Of a stretch of DNA of 64,000 bases, positions 9,753 through 22,522 are shown piece by piece. The notes under the pieces are model-generated. The model searched no databases. It saw only the letters and a list, made by a program, of their open reading frames with translations, and had not been told where the DNA came from. The DNA lies in contig NW_023501097.1 in the NCBI RefSeq assembly GCF_014066305.1, positions 62,001 through 126,000 of the forward strand. The letters run 5' to 3'. The first letter of the stretch is position 1, and each line of letters begins with the position of its first letter. The translations under genes and the position numbers were made by a program. The DNA is from Letharia columbiana. Taxonomy: Eukaryota > Ascomycota > Lecanoromycetes > Lecanorales > Parmeliaceae.

Positions 9753-12700
9753 ATGCAGCCCAGTATCGTGCTGGCCTTTGGGGCCCTGGCCTTAGCATCC
9801 GATGCGTATGCATTGTTCGGGACAGGCGTCTCGAATTCTACGATTTACATACCCTGCCCTAGCTGTTCTCCTACAACGGTCCCTGCACCAGGTCCAACAG
9901 TGCCAGGGCCCATGAAATCTGGTGTCAACCCTCACAACCATTTCACGCTCCCAGGGCCATCCCGCCTAGAGAATCAAACTTCACCAGTCACCCCCTATGT
10001 TGCACCAACCGGCCACGTTCACCTCAGTACTGGCGTTCCATTTGTACCACATTCTTACAAGAACCACACTACACCAGTCGCCCCTTATGTTGCACCAACC
10101 GGCCACGTTCACCTCAGTACTGGCGTTCCATTTGTACCACATCCTTTCAAGAACCATACGTCGCCAGTCAACCCACATGTGTATACGCCTTCAGGCCATG
10201 TTACGCCTTCAGGCCATGTTGCGCCAGCAGTCAATGCCTCGACCACAGTCACTAGACCCTGTTCCACTTGCCCGATTACTACGGTTTCCGGATCAAACTC
10301 GAGGGCGACTGTTTACAAGCCCTGCCCTACCTGCCCTCCTGTCACAATTTCCGGATCAGGCTCAGCAACGACGGTGTACAAGCCATGCCCCACCTGCCCT
10401 CCTGTCACAATCCCTGCATCGAACTCGACGAAGACAGTTTACAAGCCATGCCCCACCTGCCCTCCTGTCGCAATCCATGGATCGAGTTCAACAGAGACAG
10501 AGTACAGGCCTTGCCCAACCTGCCCTCCTATCAGAATCCCTGGATCAGGTTCAACAGCGACGGTTTATAAGCCATGCCCTACCTGCCCCCCAGCCACCAT
10601 CCCAGGATCAGGGAGCGAGACGGTCTACAAGCCATGCCCTACCTGCCCCCCAATCACAATCCCTAGTGGATCGGGTTCAACAATTACGGAGTCCAACACC
10701 CCGGCAACACTCACTCCCCCAAGCTCAACTGAGACGATGACCATCACCAGGCTTTGCCCTACTTGCACGACAGTCAGATTCGTCACAGTGCGTTCCGCAA
10801 CCGTTACGAAGCCCTGCTCTACATGTCCTCCAAACACAATCACACCCCCAGCAAGTTCGACTGCGACCATCACCAAGCTCTGCCCTACCTGCTACCCAGT
10901 TGCTCCAGGACCGGCGACAGGACCGAATCACGTCCTAACTCTTACTAAGCTCTGCCCTACTTGCCCTGCAGGCACGGTGGTCACCAGTACCCCAAGTCAC
11001 TCGACGGTGCCAACAGGACGTGCTCCTCTCGTATTTGGCCATCATCAGCCTGTTTACACAAACTCCACCGCAAACGGTTTCGCAGCCCCGTCCATTTTCG
11101 CCTCTGGCTCTGCTTTCAACACTGGAGTGTTCCGCACTGGAGCGTTCCCCACTGGAGTCTTCCGCACTGGAGCGGCCGGCACTGGAGCGTTCAGCACTGG
11201 AGCGTTCAGCACTGGGATATTTGGCACTGGAGTGGTCAGGCATGAATCGCTCAGCACTGGAATTTTCGGTACCGGAACCTCTCCATCGGTCGTCCTCAGC
11301 ACCACCAATTCCACTGGAAAAGTCAGCGTTGAGACTCACTCTGCTGGTGAGGGTTTTGTCACCTCGAATGCTCCCAATGGCTCTGTATCTATGAAGACAC
11401 AGCCTGCCGGTAAAGTGGTTGTTAGCTCGACTGCGTCCAACGGCGAGGTCACTGTCGAGACTCAGTCTGCTGGCGTTTCTCTCGTGAGCCATACTGCCTC
11501 GAATGGTGAGGTCCCCGTTGAGACTCAGCCTTCTGGTGTGTCCCTCGTTAGTCATACTGCGTCCAATGGTGAGGTCACCGTTGAGACTCAGTCTCCTGGC
11601 GTGTCCCTCGTTAGTCACACTGCGTCCAATGGTGAGGTCACTGTCGAGACTCAGTCTGCTGGCGTTTCTCTCGTGAGCCATACTGCCTCGAATGGTGAGG
11701 TCCCCGTTGAGACTCAGCCTTCTGGTGTGTCCCTCGTTAGTCATACTGCATCCAATGGCGAGGTCTCCGTTGAGACTCAGTCTCCTGGCGTTTCTGTCGT
11801 TAGCCACACCGCTCCCAATGGCCAGGTCACTGTCGAGACTCAATCCGCGTCTCCATCCAATGGTGAGACAACCGAAGCCTCTCCTTCTCAGGCTGGCGAG
11901 ACTCAGTCTGCTGGTGTATCAGTGGTCAGCCACATCGCTCCCAATGGCCAGGTCACTGTCGAGACTCAATCCGCGTCTCCATCCAATGGCGAGACAACCG
12001 AAGCCTCTCCTTCTCAGGCTGGCGAGACTCAGTCTGCTGGTGTATCAGTCGTCAGCCACATCGCTCCCAATGGCCAGGTCACTGTCGAGACTCAATCCGC
12101 GTCTCCATCCAATGGTGAGACAACCGAGGCCTTTCCTTCTCAGGCTGGCGAGACTCAGTCTGCTGGTGTATCAGTGGTCAGCCACACCGCTTCCAATGGC
12201 CAGGTCACTGTCGAGACTCAATCCGCGTCTCCATCCAATGGTGAGACAACCGAAGTCTCTCCTTCTCAGGCTGGCGCTCAAGTATCTCAGGCTGGCGCCG
12301 CCCAGGAGGCTGCCACCCAAGCTGCTGCATCTGGAAGCAGTTTCCCTGGCAGCAATTCCCCTGGAAACAGTAGCCCCAGCAGCAGCGCCCCCGGAAGCCC
12401 CAACCAGGTCGCCGCAAACCCCGCTGCAGCAAACAGCGCTTCCGGCAGCAACGTCTCCGGAAGCAGCTCTCCTGGAAGCAACGCCCCCGGAAGCAGCTCT
12501 CCTGGAAGCAACGCCCCTGGAAGCCCCAACCAGGCCGCCGCAAATCCCGCCGCAGCAAACAGCGCTGCCGCAAGCAACGCCCCTGCAAGCAACGCCCCTG
12601 CAAGCAACGCCCCTGCAAGCAACGCCCCGCAAGCAACGCCCCTGCAAGCAACGCCCCAGGAAGCGCAAACCAGGCTGCTGCGAATCCCGCCGTTGCTGCC

Positions 12701-12907
12701 CAACAGTCCCAAGCTGCTGCCGCTGCTCAAGCTTCCGCCTCGCAAGAAGCCGCCGAAGCTGGTGAAACCTACGCTCCGAGTGCGACTAACGGCACGTCAC
12801 CCTCCTCATCTGTCAAAGCCTTCCAAGGCGCTGCCTCTTCTTTCAAGGCCTCAACTGCCATCGTCAGCTTTGCTATGGCTGCTGTTTCAATTGTGATGTT
12901 TCTGTAA
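9753..12907 (+). CDS. Repetitive GPI-type cell-wall/adhesin-like protein, frameshifted near its C-terminus
   Basis: The ATG at 9753 has a strong context (GCCGCCATGC) and opens a signal peptide (about residues 1-21, MQPSIVLAFGALALASDAYA). Two long His/Pro repeats follow, then about 11 Cys-rich units of the type TVYKPCPTCPPVTI (10.25-10.97 kb), STGVF/STGAF repeats (11.12-11.28 kb), 21-residue ETQSAGVSLVSHTASNGEV repeats that merge into four 42-residue units (11.33-12.28 kb), and a Ser/Asn/Pro/Ala tract. The signal-peptide frame stays open to 12896 but changes into an unrelated Leu/Pro/Lys tail after about 12625. The neighbouring frame from that point keeps the Ala/Gln/Ser composition and ends at 12907 in a hydrophobic tail, STAIVSFAMAAVSIVMFL, typical of a GPI-attachment signal. 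One 15-bp repeat unit there has only 14 bp. The protein is expected on the wall or plasma membrane, but its function is unknown. The minus-strand frames here are shadows of the repeats. Confidence 0.8.
11330..12285 (+). repeat. Coding tandem repeats, 63-bp and 126-bp periods
   Basis: Within the wall-protein gene, 63-bp units (21 residues) recur from about 11.44 kb. From about 11.78 kb, composite 126-bp units recur with markers such as GAGACTCAATCCGCG at 11836, 11962, 12088 and 12214. The near-identity of the units implies recent unequal exchange or gene conversion. Confidence 0.9.
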
Positions 12908-13588
12908 TCGTTTTGAAAGTTCGAATGGGCCGGGTTGCCATGGGAGAATCGAAAAGTTATTGGATCTGAATACTTTAATACCTATCCTGTCAACACTTCA
13001 CTTCTCCGAGCGCTTATACTTTGCGTTGTCTTTGCTGCTAGCGAGTTTCATGGTGAACGGTCATTATCATTCAGCCATAGAAGCTTCGTTAGCAATCCAG
13101 GCCTTATTCTTGGGGCCTCTTGTATGATGCATAAGGTAGTTTGGACGGCATTGGGTTTGACAAGGGGTACATACTCAGACCAATCAGAACAGTAATACTA
13201 TGGAGACGATCATTCTAAAACAACGCTTTGTAACGTTCTCGTCTCCAAACTTTTGTAGCCAGTATCGATGTTGCAAGTCACAATAAATTAACACCACAGA
13301 GCGGAGGAGTATTCGAGCGTACAATTCCTCGGTCAGTCAGCATGGCTCGCATGGATGATTTTTAGCCGGAGGTGCCGAACGCAAAGGACCCGAACACATG
13401 TTTCTGTACTTTTTTTTCCCGCCTCTCGTTTCTACCCCAAATCACTCTCCCTTTCTCCGGCATAGAACTTCTCTCTCCGCTTCTTCTTATTCTTCTTCTT
13501 CTTCTTCTTCCTCCTCCTCCTCCTCCTCCTCCTCCTCCTCCTCCTCCTGTCCTCTTCTTTTGATTCTTCTCCAAAGTAGGCCGTCAAC
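12908..13588. other. Intergenic region with a pyrimidine microsatellite before kei1
   Basis: It holds the 3' end of the wall-protein gene and the promoter/leader of kei1. A (TTC)n tract running into (CTC)n at about 13481-13549 ends some 40 nt before the kei1 ATG and probably lies in its leader or core promoter. No gene is seen. Confidence 0.5.
13481..13549. repeat. TTC/CTC microsatellite
   Basis: This is an uninterrupted run of TTC units followed by about 12 CTC units on the + strand. It creates spurious Ser-, Arg- and Gly-rich frames on both strands, which should not be annotated. Confidence 0.95.
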
Positions 13589-14686
13589 ATGGGCTTCCCT
13601 GCTCGCATTTTCCGCATACCGCGACCCAAAGTCAGAACATATCTCCTGTTCCCCGCCTCTAACATGTCAGCTAATGCTTCAGCCCAGACCTTCCTCTACC
13701 TAATGTCCCTTCGGACCGGCACCGAACTTTCCACTTTGTCGCTCCTACTTAACAAAGTCTCTGGCCTCTATGGCCTCCTCGCCCTTCTGACCGGCCTTCA
13801 CCTCTCTCCTCTCCAACTCTCCATGTACATCTACTCGCTTTTCGCACTTCTCATTACAATCCTCCTAGCGCCTCATATTCGAACACAGAGTCCCTTCCAC
13901 TGCCTTGCGCTTGCTACATTCTACATACTTGATAGTATCATAAACGCTGCTTACACGGCCGCATTTGGCATAACGTGGTTTCTCGTCATTTCGCAGCACC
14001 ATAGCGATGCGAATGGAGGCAAGGCGCCTGGCGCTGGCGGTGAAACGATTGGTGATACAGCAGGCTTTACGAGTCCCGAGTTCAACGTCAGCCATGTCGA
14101 TGTGGCTGTAGGACCGGACCAGGGCGTCCCTGGTCATAAGAATGAGGCGGTCACTTCAGGCTCTTTGGGATCTCCAGCTACTACTGCAGCGTCACCCAGC
14201 CTAGGTGATGGCGTGCTGCAGCCGGAAAGTATTAGTAGCATCGTTGCCATCTGTGCGCTATGGGCGATCCGAGTCTACTTCGTGCTCATCATTATGAGCT
14301 ACGCACGCTTGGTATTACGGAGGTATGTGGCGTCTACCTCGCGGACCGGTATCGGGAGCAAGTTATCAGGGCTCATAGAGGACCCATTCGCCATACACCT
14401 GCCCGAGGGCAAAGGCTGGAGGGGTAGGCTAGGGCGGGTAATGATAAGTGTGGGAAGAGGATACTGGTTGGGGAGCGAGGAGGGTGATGATGCATGGATG
14501 AACGACGAGGTGGCAATGGGTAGGATGAAGAGGAGAGAACCAGCCCAGGGGGCTAGTGATGCGCCTGGAGTCGTAGAGCGAGAACGCCGAAGACGCAGCG
14601 GAACTGGGCCTCCGCCTCCAATGCCACAATTACAAGGAGGACAGGGGCAACATTTGAGGGTTCAAGAAGTGAGAGACGGGAAGTAA
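13589..14686 (+). CDS. kei1: Kei1-like regulatory subunit of inositol phosphorylceramide synthase (DUF1753)
   Basis: The single-exon frame encodes 365 residues. Kei1 is the Golgi membrane partner of the IPC synthase Aur1 and is required for complex sphingolipid synthesis in fungi. The N-terminal half carries the family block FLYLMSLRTGTELSTLSLLL, then NKVSGLYGLLALLTGLHLSP, LQLSMYIYSLFALLITILLA and FYILDSIINAAYTAAFGITW, giving three to four membrane segments between about residues 35 and 135. A hydrophilic linker (about 140-215) is followed by one more membrane segment near 220-240 (SIVAICALWAIRVYFVLIIM) and a cytosolic tail rich in Arg, Pro and Gln. An alternative start, Met26 (SNMSANA), would remove a basic N-terminus. 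The assignment rests on recalled family features. Confidence 0.88.
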   Translation: MGFPARIFRIPRPKVRTYLLFPASNMSANASAQTFLYLMSLRTGTELSTLSLLLNKVSGLYGLLALLTGLHLSPLQLSMYIYSLFALLITILLAPHIRTQSPFHCLALATFYILDSIINAAYTAAFGITWFLVISQHHSDANGGKAPGAGGETIGDTAGFTSPEFNVSHVDVAVGPDQGVPGHKNEAVTSGSLGSPATTAASPSLGDGVLQPESISSIVAICALWAIRVYFVLIIMSYARLVLRRYVASTSRTGIGSKLSGLIEDPFAIHLPEGKGWRGRLGRVMISVGRGYWLGSEEGDDAWMNDEVAMGRMKRREPAQGASDAPGVVERERRRRSGTGPPPPMPQLQGGQGQHLRVQEVRDGK

Positions 14687-15162
14687 AGATGACTTGCGTC
14701 AGCCGGCTGGAAATATTCAAACTTCCCGTCGTGGTTGATGTTATTCTGGGACTCAGGCGTTGCGGCAATGAGGGCGTTTTCCAAAGTTCAAGCCAGATCT
14801 TTCTTCTCATGAAGTCGATTCCAGAACCGCTGCATCTTCGTGAAAGAAATTTACCAGCGGAGGAGACGACACGAAGCCAATTACTGATGAGAAGCACAGG
14901 CATCATATAATATCAATACATAGTGCAGTGATCTGTACTGTTTACTGGACTGCTGAGTATCTGCAGACTGGATGAAAAGCTAGTCCAAACAACGCTTGCT
15001 TCTCATGTCCCATTCGGCATGCAGCGTTGGACCACCCAGGCCGAACGCCATGCCAAAGCAACATCGAATGCCAACGACCAATGATATACTATAAACCTTG
15101 GTATCATCACCCGCTATTACTATGCATAATTCTCTTGCAATTAACCATCTTCCCGACCTCCA
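14687..15162. other. Convergent intergenic spacer
   Basis: This is the tail-to-tail spacer between kei1 (+) and ypt6 (-). I see no gene in it. Confidence 0.5.
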
Positions 15163-16012
<850 letters not shown>

Positions 16013-16271
16013 GATGGCTAAAATCGAAAAGAAACGAATTAATTAAAGAAGACAGAAGGAGAGGCAGCGAAGAGAAGACAAGACAAGAGAAGATGATGCT
16101 TTTGGTCGTTCAAACAAAGACATTGATGGGTTCCTGGACTCGGCGGAACATTTTGTCGGGCCGGAAAGGCGCTAGTGATTCGCTACAACTTGCTTTCCAC
16201 ATTGATGCGATTAAACAGTTGTGCTGGTCCTGTAAGAACAAGATTCTATCCTTAAGACGTTACGCCTGATT

Positions 16272-17669
16272 ATGGGACCGTCTAAAGAAGCGCCTCAGCA
16301 GCACAAGCAGCCGTCCCGCAAAGGCAAAAAGGCGTGGAGAAAAAATGTCGATGTGACCGATGTACAGGCCGGTCTCGAGGATGTACGACAGGAAGTGATC
16401 AAAGGGTTGGTACCCTCAATTGTAAATATAGCTGGTTCTTGAGTCAGATCTGACAGAATTACAGTGGTATTATAGCCGAAAAGCCTTCTGATTCCCTCTT
16501 TACCCTAGACACCAAAGGCTCGGAAGCCATCCAAAAATCTTACAACAAAATCCACAAACCCCTCAAAGCGGATCAAATCCTTGCTGAGCGTTCTGCCACT
16601 CCGGCTATCGATGGTCGAAAACGTTCTGCAGTAACCGATGGAGTACTTCAGCCCAGCACTAAGAGAAGGAAGAATAGTGTTAGTTCTAGAGAATACGAGC
16701 GGCTTCGAGAGGTCGCATATGGGAGCCAGACTGTCAAAGACATCATCAAGAACGATGGCGCGCCTGATCATGATCCATGGGCCGTGAAGCGATCGGAGGC
16801 GGACGAACAAGATCCCAAGTTTTCGTACCTGGACAAGACGAAGCCCATTAAGGCCCCGACTACATTGAAGGAGGCACCTGTCTCTTTAATAGCAGGATCA
16901 CGCAATGTTCCTGCGGTAACTGCGCCGAAGTCGGGAACAAGTTACAACCCAACTTTCCAAGAGTGGGATGCCCTGCTCGTAGCCGAGGGCCAGAGAGAGG
17001 TTGAAGCCGAGAAGAAGCGTCGCAGAGAAGCAGAGCTTGAGCAGAAGAGACTGGACCGCATAGCTGCGGCTGAAACCGAGCGAGAAACTGACATACAGAC
17101 TGAGGATGAGTCGGCGTGGGAAGGGTTTGAGAGCGATAACGAAGGTGCAGAGAGGTTGAAAAAGCGTAGGCCGGAGAGGAAGACGCCGGCCGAGAGGAAT
17201 AAAGTGAAGAGGAGGAAAGAAGCAGAGAGGAGGGAGAAGTGGGAGAAGCAAATGAAGGAGAGAGAGAAGCAGCAGAGACGGATTGGGGAAATTGCAAGGC
17301 AGATGAAAAACGAGGCGAAGGCTAGAGCTCTGGTGAAGGCCGAGCTTGAGAAGCCTGAGGAGGTGGATGACCGGGTACTGAGACGGAGGAGGTTTGGAAA
17401 GGACGCGTAAGTCAGGTTAGGTGGTATACCCAACAAGTGTTGACGATTTGGATAGGCTTCCAGAACCTCCATTGGAGCTGATCTTACCGGAGGAGCTGCA
17501 AGATTCCCTGCGACTGCTCAAGCCGGAGGGTAATCTACTCAAGGACCGATTCCGAAATATTCTGGTCAGCGGTAAGATGGAGACCAGAAAGCCAATCCAG
17601 CAGCCGAAGAAGAAGCGTGTATCGTATACTGAGAAGTGGTCATACAAAGACTGGGATCTGGTTACATAA
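16272..17669 (+). CDS. nop53: Ribosome biogenesis protein Nop53 (GLTSCR2/PICT1 family)
   Basis: Exons 16272-16405, 16465-17406 and 17456-17669 join in phase to 429 residues. Nop53 is the nucleolar factor that recruits the Mtr4-exosome to pre-60S particles for ITS2 processing. The N-terminus has the family pattern SRKGKKAWRKNVDV; the middle carries DPWAVKRSEADEQD and the motif SYNPTFQEWDALL; a long Lys/Arg/Glu-rich helical or coiled-coil region lies at about residues 235-360. The C-terminus LPPEPPLEL-type segment (here LPEPPLELILPEELQDSLR) and RFRNILVSGKMETRKP are conserved. It is divergent with ypt6, with 259 bp between the starts. Confidence 0.92.
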
Positions 17670-18388
17670 CTGACGCTTGGGTGCGGCGGCTGACAGAAGG
17701 GTGCTGTCTCCACAAGACAGCTCTGAAGCCAGTGGACATGTAACAGAGACATAGCCAGGTTTTCGGATCAGCACTACGGTACATAACAATATCCCCTCAC
17801 TTCGGTCCGTAGGCTCCAAAAGAACGCATGTTTTCCCCACAAAGATGAAGAGACGGACCTGAGTCTGGAAAATGGGCCTTCAGCGACTGTATAGGGGCAC
17901 TTTTTGTTGCTGAAAATGCCGAAAGGTCGCAACAAGGTTACGAACGGTCAAGTGCACGAGGAATACCGAGTGAGATGGATTTTAATTAGAGACATGTGCA
18001 CTTTTTTATAATGACCTCCATAGAAATCCCTCCAACCAGTGGAACACTCATTAACAACACAAATACAACTGCTTTGGTGATAATGTTCGTGGAATATAAA
18101 TTTCATGGTCTTGGATCTTGAATTGACATAGCTGTCAATACCTTGAAGCTAAATATCTGACATTGACGTTAAACGAGGAATCAAGACATCTGTGACCGTC
18201 AAAGCCCATTAGCTTTCGATTTTGTGCCAAGACTCCTGTAGACACTAAGGTAGTCAAAGCCAAACCAACCTAAGAACATCTTGCGTTCGAGTCACTCAGA
18301 CATCAACACAAGGCGAGCTATCACCATATCTTCGGTGCTCATCCAGCCCTCACTCAACGTACCCTGCCGACACCGAATCTCACTACGT
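17670..18388. other. Intergenic region
   Basis: It holds the 3' side of nop53 and the promoter of the next gene. Between 17930 and 18250 it is mildly AT-rich. No gene, tRNA or repeat is recognised. An in-frame upstream ATG at 18281 could extend the next protein by 36 residues. Confidence 0.45.
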
Positions 18389-21300
18389 ATGTCATCTATC
18401 GACCATGTACCTGAGCAGGAAACAGCCGACGCACCGGCGGAGCAGATAGCAGTGGATGGCAGTATTGGCTCAGATACCGACACAGGCGGACCTCCTCAGT
18501 CAGAAGCTACAAGTAAGGATGAATCAGATACTAAGCACCATGCTCGATCCAACTCTGTCAAAAAGCCTGCAACATTCAAGGCGGTATCAGTTACGAAGAA
18601 CTTCCTTGCAAAAGCGGGCACGCCGACCGCGTCAGCTGCCAAAACCAACGGCGATAATGGTGACACACTACTCTCCAAATCTAGAAAATGGAAGCTGATA
18701 GCCAAAGCTACAAACCCAGCGATCACGGGCAACACCCTTCCACCAGCACCCCGACCCCGGCTCGTCGCTAAGACCGCAAGTGGAAACAAGGTATCAGCAC
18801 CCAAGCCTTCGCATTTCGGAACTAAGCACGGAGCATCTGGTCCAGACCCAATGCAAGTATGGAACAGGAACAGAGGTAAGATGTACCCTGGATAGCTAGC
18901 CCATTCGCCGATTCTGATACGATTTGTAGCCGCCCCCCAACCAGCACAGAAGCACTTTACGGACGAGGAGCTTAAACAGCAGTATGGTATACATCTCGCT
19001 ACCCGATTGCAGGCGGATGGGGACGGTAAAGAGTCTAAATGGGCGGATATCGATGACGATGAAGATGATTGGGCGCCGGAGACGATTGAATGGAACGATG
19101 GCACCAAGATAACACTATCACAAAATGACTCCGCTGCCATCCTTGCAGAGGAACAAGCGGCAGCTTTGATAGCAAAGGAGCGGCAAGCCGAAGAAAACAG
19201 GTCTAAGATGTCTGCGCAGCAGATGCCCACCACTACCGTTGGGCCAAACGCGACCGTATTGAAGCCTCGTTCAGCTGCGCAACCCAGGTCTGGGGGACTT
19301 GTCCTGAAAACACCTTCAGACAAGCCAACGTTGGTCGCGAAGCCTGCCGCACCGGCGCCTGTCAGGTCTCCATGGGCATCATTGCCCCCCGTTGAAAAGC
19401 TTCCTCCTGTCGACATTAACCCTCCAAGCCGTCCTTCTACATCTCGACCGCCACAGAATGATCCATATGGAAATAATGCTTTGCCTCCGCCACCACCACC
19501 ACCACCTCAAGTAGCCATGGAAATTGCTGCAGACGATTTCACCCGCACAAGGCGGGATACTCAAAACGGGAATCTCGGACAATTATACAATGCGCAATCG
19601 GGCCAATATGAGCCAGCCAATACTGGTCGCCGAGGATCTGTTCGGAAAGATCAGAACTTCAGGCCACCGTCCCTACTTCAGAGAGGCTCAACGCACGACC
19701 AGCACGGTCCTGCAGAACCGTCCGCTGCTTTTCAGACGCATCGATCCGGAAGTCAGCAGGATGGCCCCCTTTGGACTCGGCGAGGTTCTTCCACTGTGAG
19801 CGGAGACAGTGGACCTCAAGGTCGCAGAACATCGATGAATAAGGGAACAGACCTGCCGAAAATACCCCATGACCTGCTTCAGCAGCGCCGAGAGTCACAG
19901 CCCTTACAGTCCCCGTCAACTCCTGGCTTTGGACCAAACCAAGTTTCACAGCGCGCATCCTCTCCAGCTCAGCAACTACCCCACTCAGCCGTGCAATCTC
20001 CTGGTATACAGCACTCTCAACTGTCACAAGAGCCTGGCTCTGCTACCGGACCACCATACCAAAATAGGAGCCTTGCACCTGAATCTACTGTTCCTAATAC
20101 GCGTGACGATGTGGCCGCTCAGAAGCAGCTTATGAAGGAAAAGCGAGAATTGGCCATAAAACGCAAGAAGGAGGAAGAGGAGCGAGAAGAGGCGGCAAAG
20201 AAAGAGAGGATCCGGTTGAAGATGGAGAAGCTGGGGTTGCCTCCCTTGGAGGAGAAGAAGGAAGTAGAGAAGACAGCAACCGAAAAGAGAGGTGCTGAGT
20301 CGGCCAAGGTTGGGCAGAAGGAAACCGAGAAGCTGGAGGCCACGCCAGATATTCGCCAAGCTCCTTCGCAGCTGCAAGAAGCATCCCCGTCTATGCCGCT
20401 TTCGCCACCCAAACCGCCAGTGCTTGATGCGTCCGGAACGCCTCAGCAATATGGGATGATGAGAGTGCATGGTACCCCCTCAAATAACATACCTCAACCT
20501 GGTAGCGAACGTCTGGTCGTGGAGAAGACTAGGGTTCAGGCTCCAAGTCAGCTGATCTCACCGCCGGGTCTAGAAGCCAAAGCTGAACAAAATGAGCAAC
20601 TACCATCGCCAATGGTCAACGGGGTCCATAAGCAGACGGATCCTCCCTCTCAAAAAACCCCTCCTGATGTTCAGCATCTGGTTCGAGAACAAAGACAACC
20701 TTGGAACAATGGTTCAAGAGACAACAATGGCTATCCAGGCTGGAACGGACAAAATGCTGGTATGGCGCGAGAACAATCTGTGTCGAATAGCGTATGGGGC
20801 CCGCCAACTCAACACAGGACCCTAGGCAACGGTACGTTTGACAGAAGCGTACAGAGGCCGCAGTCAAGGCAGCAAGAGCAGTTTTCATCACCTGCCCTTG
20901 CACCGATAGGTCCCCCAAGGCACCTACAGCGACTGCGAGAGGTATCACATGCTCGAGCCAATGACATCAGCCCAACACCGATGGTTGAGGACTTCCAAAC
21001 TATTCCTACTTTCCCTCCTTCTGAAGCTCCCACACCTTCGAGGAGACCCGAGATCACCAGTCGACCGACAAGTGGAGACCATCAGATCTCGCCACCGCAG
21101 ATTGGCGCAGGGGCACAACCAAGATCTCACATTAGCAATACCGAAGGATCATCAAGCCGTCCAGAACTCCAAAAATCAACCTTAGCTGCCTGGGGTAGTT
21201 TCCACGTTGCAGATGCGGAAAAAAATCGTCAAGTTGCACAGCAGCACGCGGCTAAACTTGCGGAGGAAGCACGAACGGGTATACGACAGGAACCTTCGCT

Positions 21301-22522
21301 ACCTGTTATGAACGAGACTTGGCGACAGGTCAAAGTCGATGAACAGGGTGGACAGCGGCATATCATCGGTGTCTCGAGAGTCCAGAATGCCCACGGTCAG
21401 AACGTTGCTCCGCAGATCAACGGAGACGTTCGCAGTTCCTCATTCACTAATATGCCGGGTATTGCTCCTGGTATGGCAGCCGGCGTTGGTCGTGGATCGC
21501 GTTTCTTTCCTAGTGCAGGAAGAGGCATTCAACCGCATTTTCAAGGAGTTCCACCGTTCTTGCAAGGCTATGCTCGGTCCCCGTCACCTCCACCACCGGA
21601 CAATGACATTCATCCAGTGTTTACAGGTGACCGAGGACGCCCACTGGTCAATCTTCCCTTCATGAAGGAAAAGCCAAAAGTGAGGCTACCGCCCTCCGTC
21701 GTGTCTCCAGCCCAGTCTCCAAAAATGGCAGAAGTACGAGTAACGCCCTTGCGCGCGGCATCGCAACCACTTGTCAATAATCCCTCGTGGCAAGATAGGT
21801 TCAATGGGCTCCTGGGTGTCAAGAAGACTTCGCCGGAGAAGAAGTTTGCTCATGTGGCCGAATTTTCTGCTACGAAAGTCCCACTGGACTCGCCGGAAGT
21901 CCAGGTCTCCGCATCTGTTTCACTTCCTCCCAAGAATGGTGAGACGACTAACCGGTCACTTGAAGTGTATTCCAAAGCCATGGAAGATGAAGAAGCTCTT
22001 TTCGAAAACCGTGAATTTGGATCGCTTCCAGCTGTACTGATCCCGAGCAAAGCACCAGAGATTGGGTGGTCGCCTGCCAAGTCTATGAGAAGAGGCCAGT
22101 ACAAACAGTCCAGATTGAGCAGGGAAGTCGAAGCTACCAGCAAAGAGCCCTTGATGATGTATAAGGAGCTCACCGCCAACAATGGAGTTCCCTTAATCTT
22201 TGTCAATTTGGCTGGCATGACAGCCTCGAAATCCGTGCCCTTACCTCGGTCAAACGCACAGAATCCAGGCCATGGAATGCAACGCCCACGGAACGCTTCA
22301 GGAAACATAAAGCCGGGCAAATCCTACAAGCCTCGAGATATTTCAGGAAGCTACGGCCACAACCCAGGTCACAACTCAACTCACAACCCAAGCCACAACC
22401 CAAAGAACTCCCACGGTGGACCTCAGAGGAACATCGCGCAAGGTGGCCCAAATCCACAGACACGACAGTCTAACAAGAATCAATCCGCTTGGGGCCCGCG
22501 TCCCACAAATGCGGTTCACTAA
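18389..22522 (+). CDS. Long, mostly disordered protein with a conserved acidic-tryptophan motif; function unknown
   Basis: Exons 18389-18875 and 18930-22522 join in phase to 1359 residues (1395 if the ATG at 18281 is used). The distinctive part is near residue 200: the segment HFTDEELKQQYGIHLATRLQ, then KWADIDDDEDDWAPETIEW followed by NDGTKITL. I recall this block as conserved in filamentous-fungal proteins without a named function. The rest is Ser/Pro/Gln-rich and probably unstructured. A charged helix (KQLMKEKRELAIKRKKEEEE, about residues 570-620) may form a coiled coil. A second ordered island is YKELTANNGVPLIFVNLAG near 1240. The C-terminus is Asn/His/Gly-rich, as in RNA-associated proteins. 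A role in RNA biology would be only a guess. Confidence 0.85.

Noticed and set aside
10935..11843. 302-residue minus-strand open frame
   Set aside because: It lies antisense to the 63-bp coding repeats, and its repetitive Arg/Leu/Ser-Asn composition mirrors them; no start context or family similarity.
11692..12765. 357-residue + strand open frame in a second phase, and several Gly/Ala/Cys-rich minus-strand frames
   Set aside because: These are shadows of the same repeats in other phases. Only the last part of the shifted phase (after about 12625) matters, as the continuation of the wall protein.
13362..13665. Gly/Arg/Lys-rich minus-strand and Ser/Pro-rich + strand frames before kei1
   Set aside because: They are translations of the TTC/CTC microsatellite.
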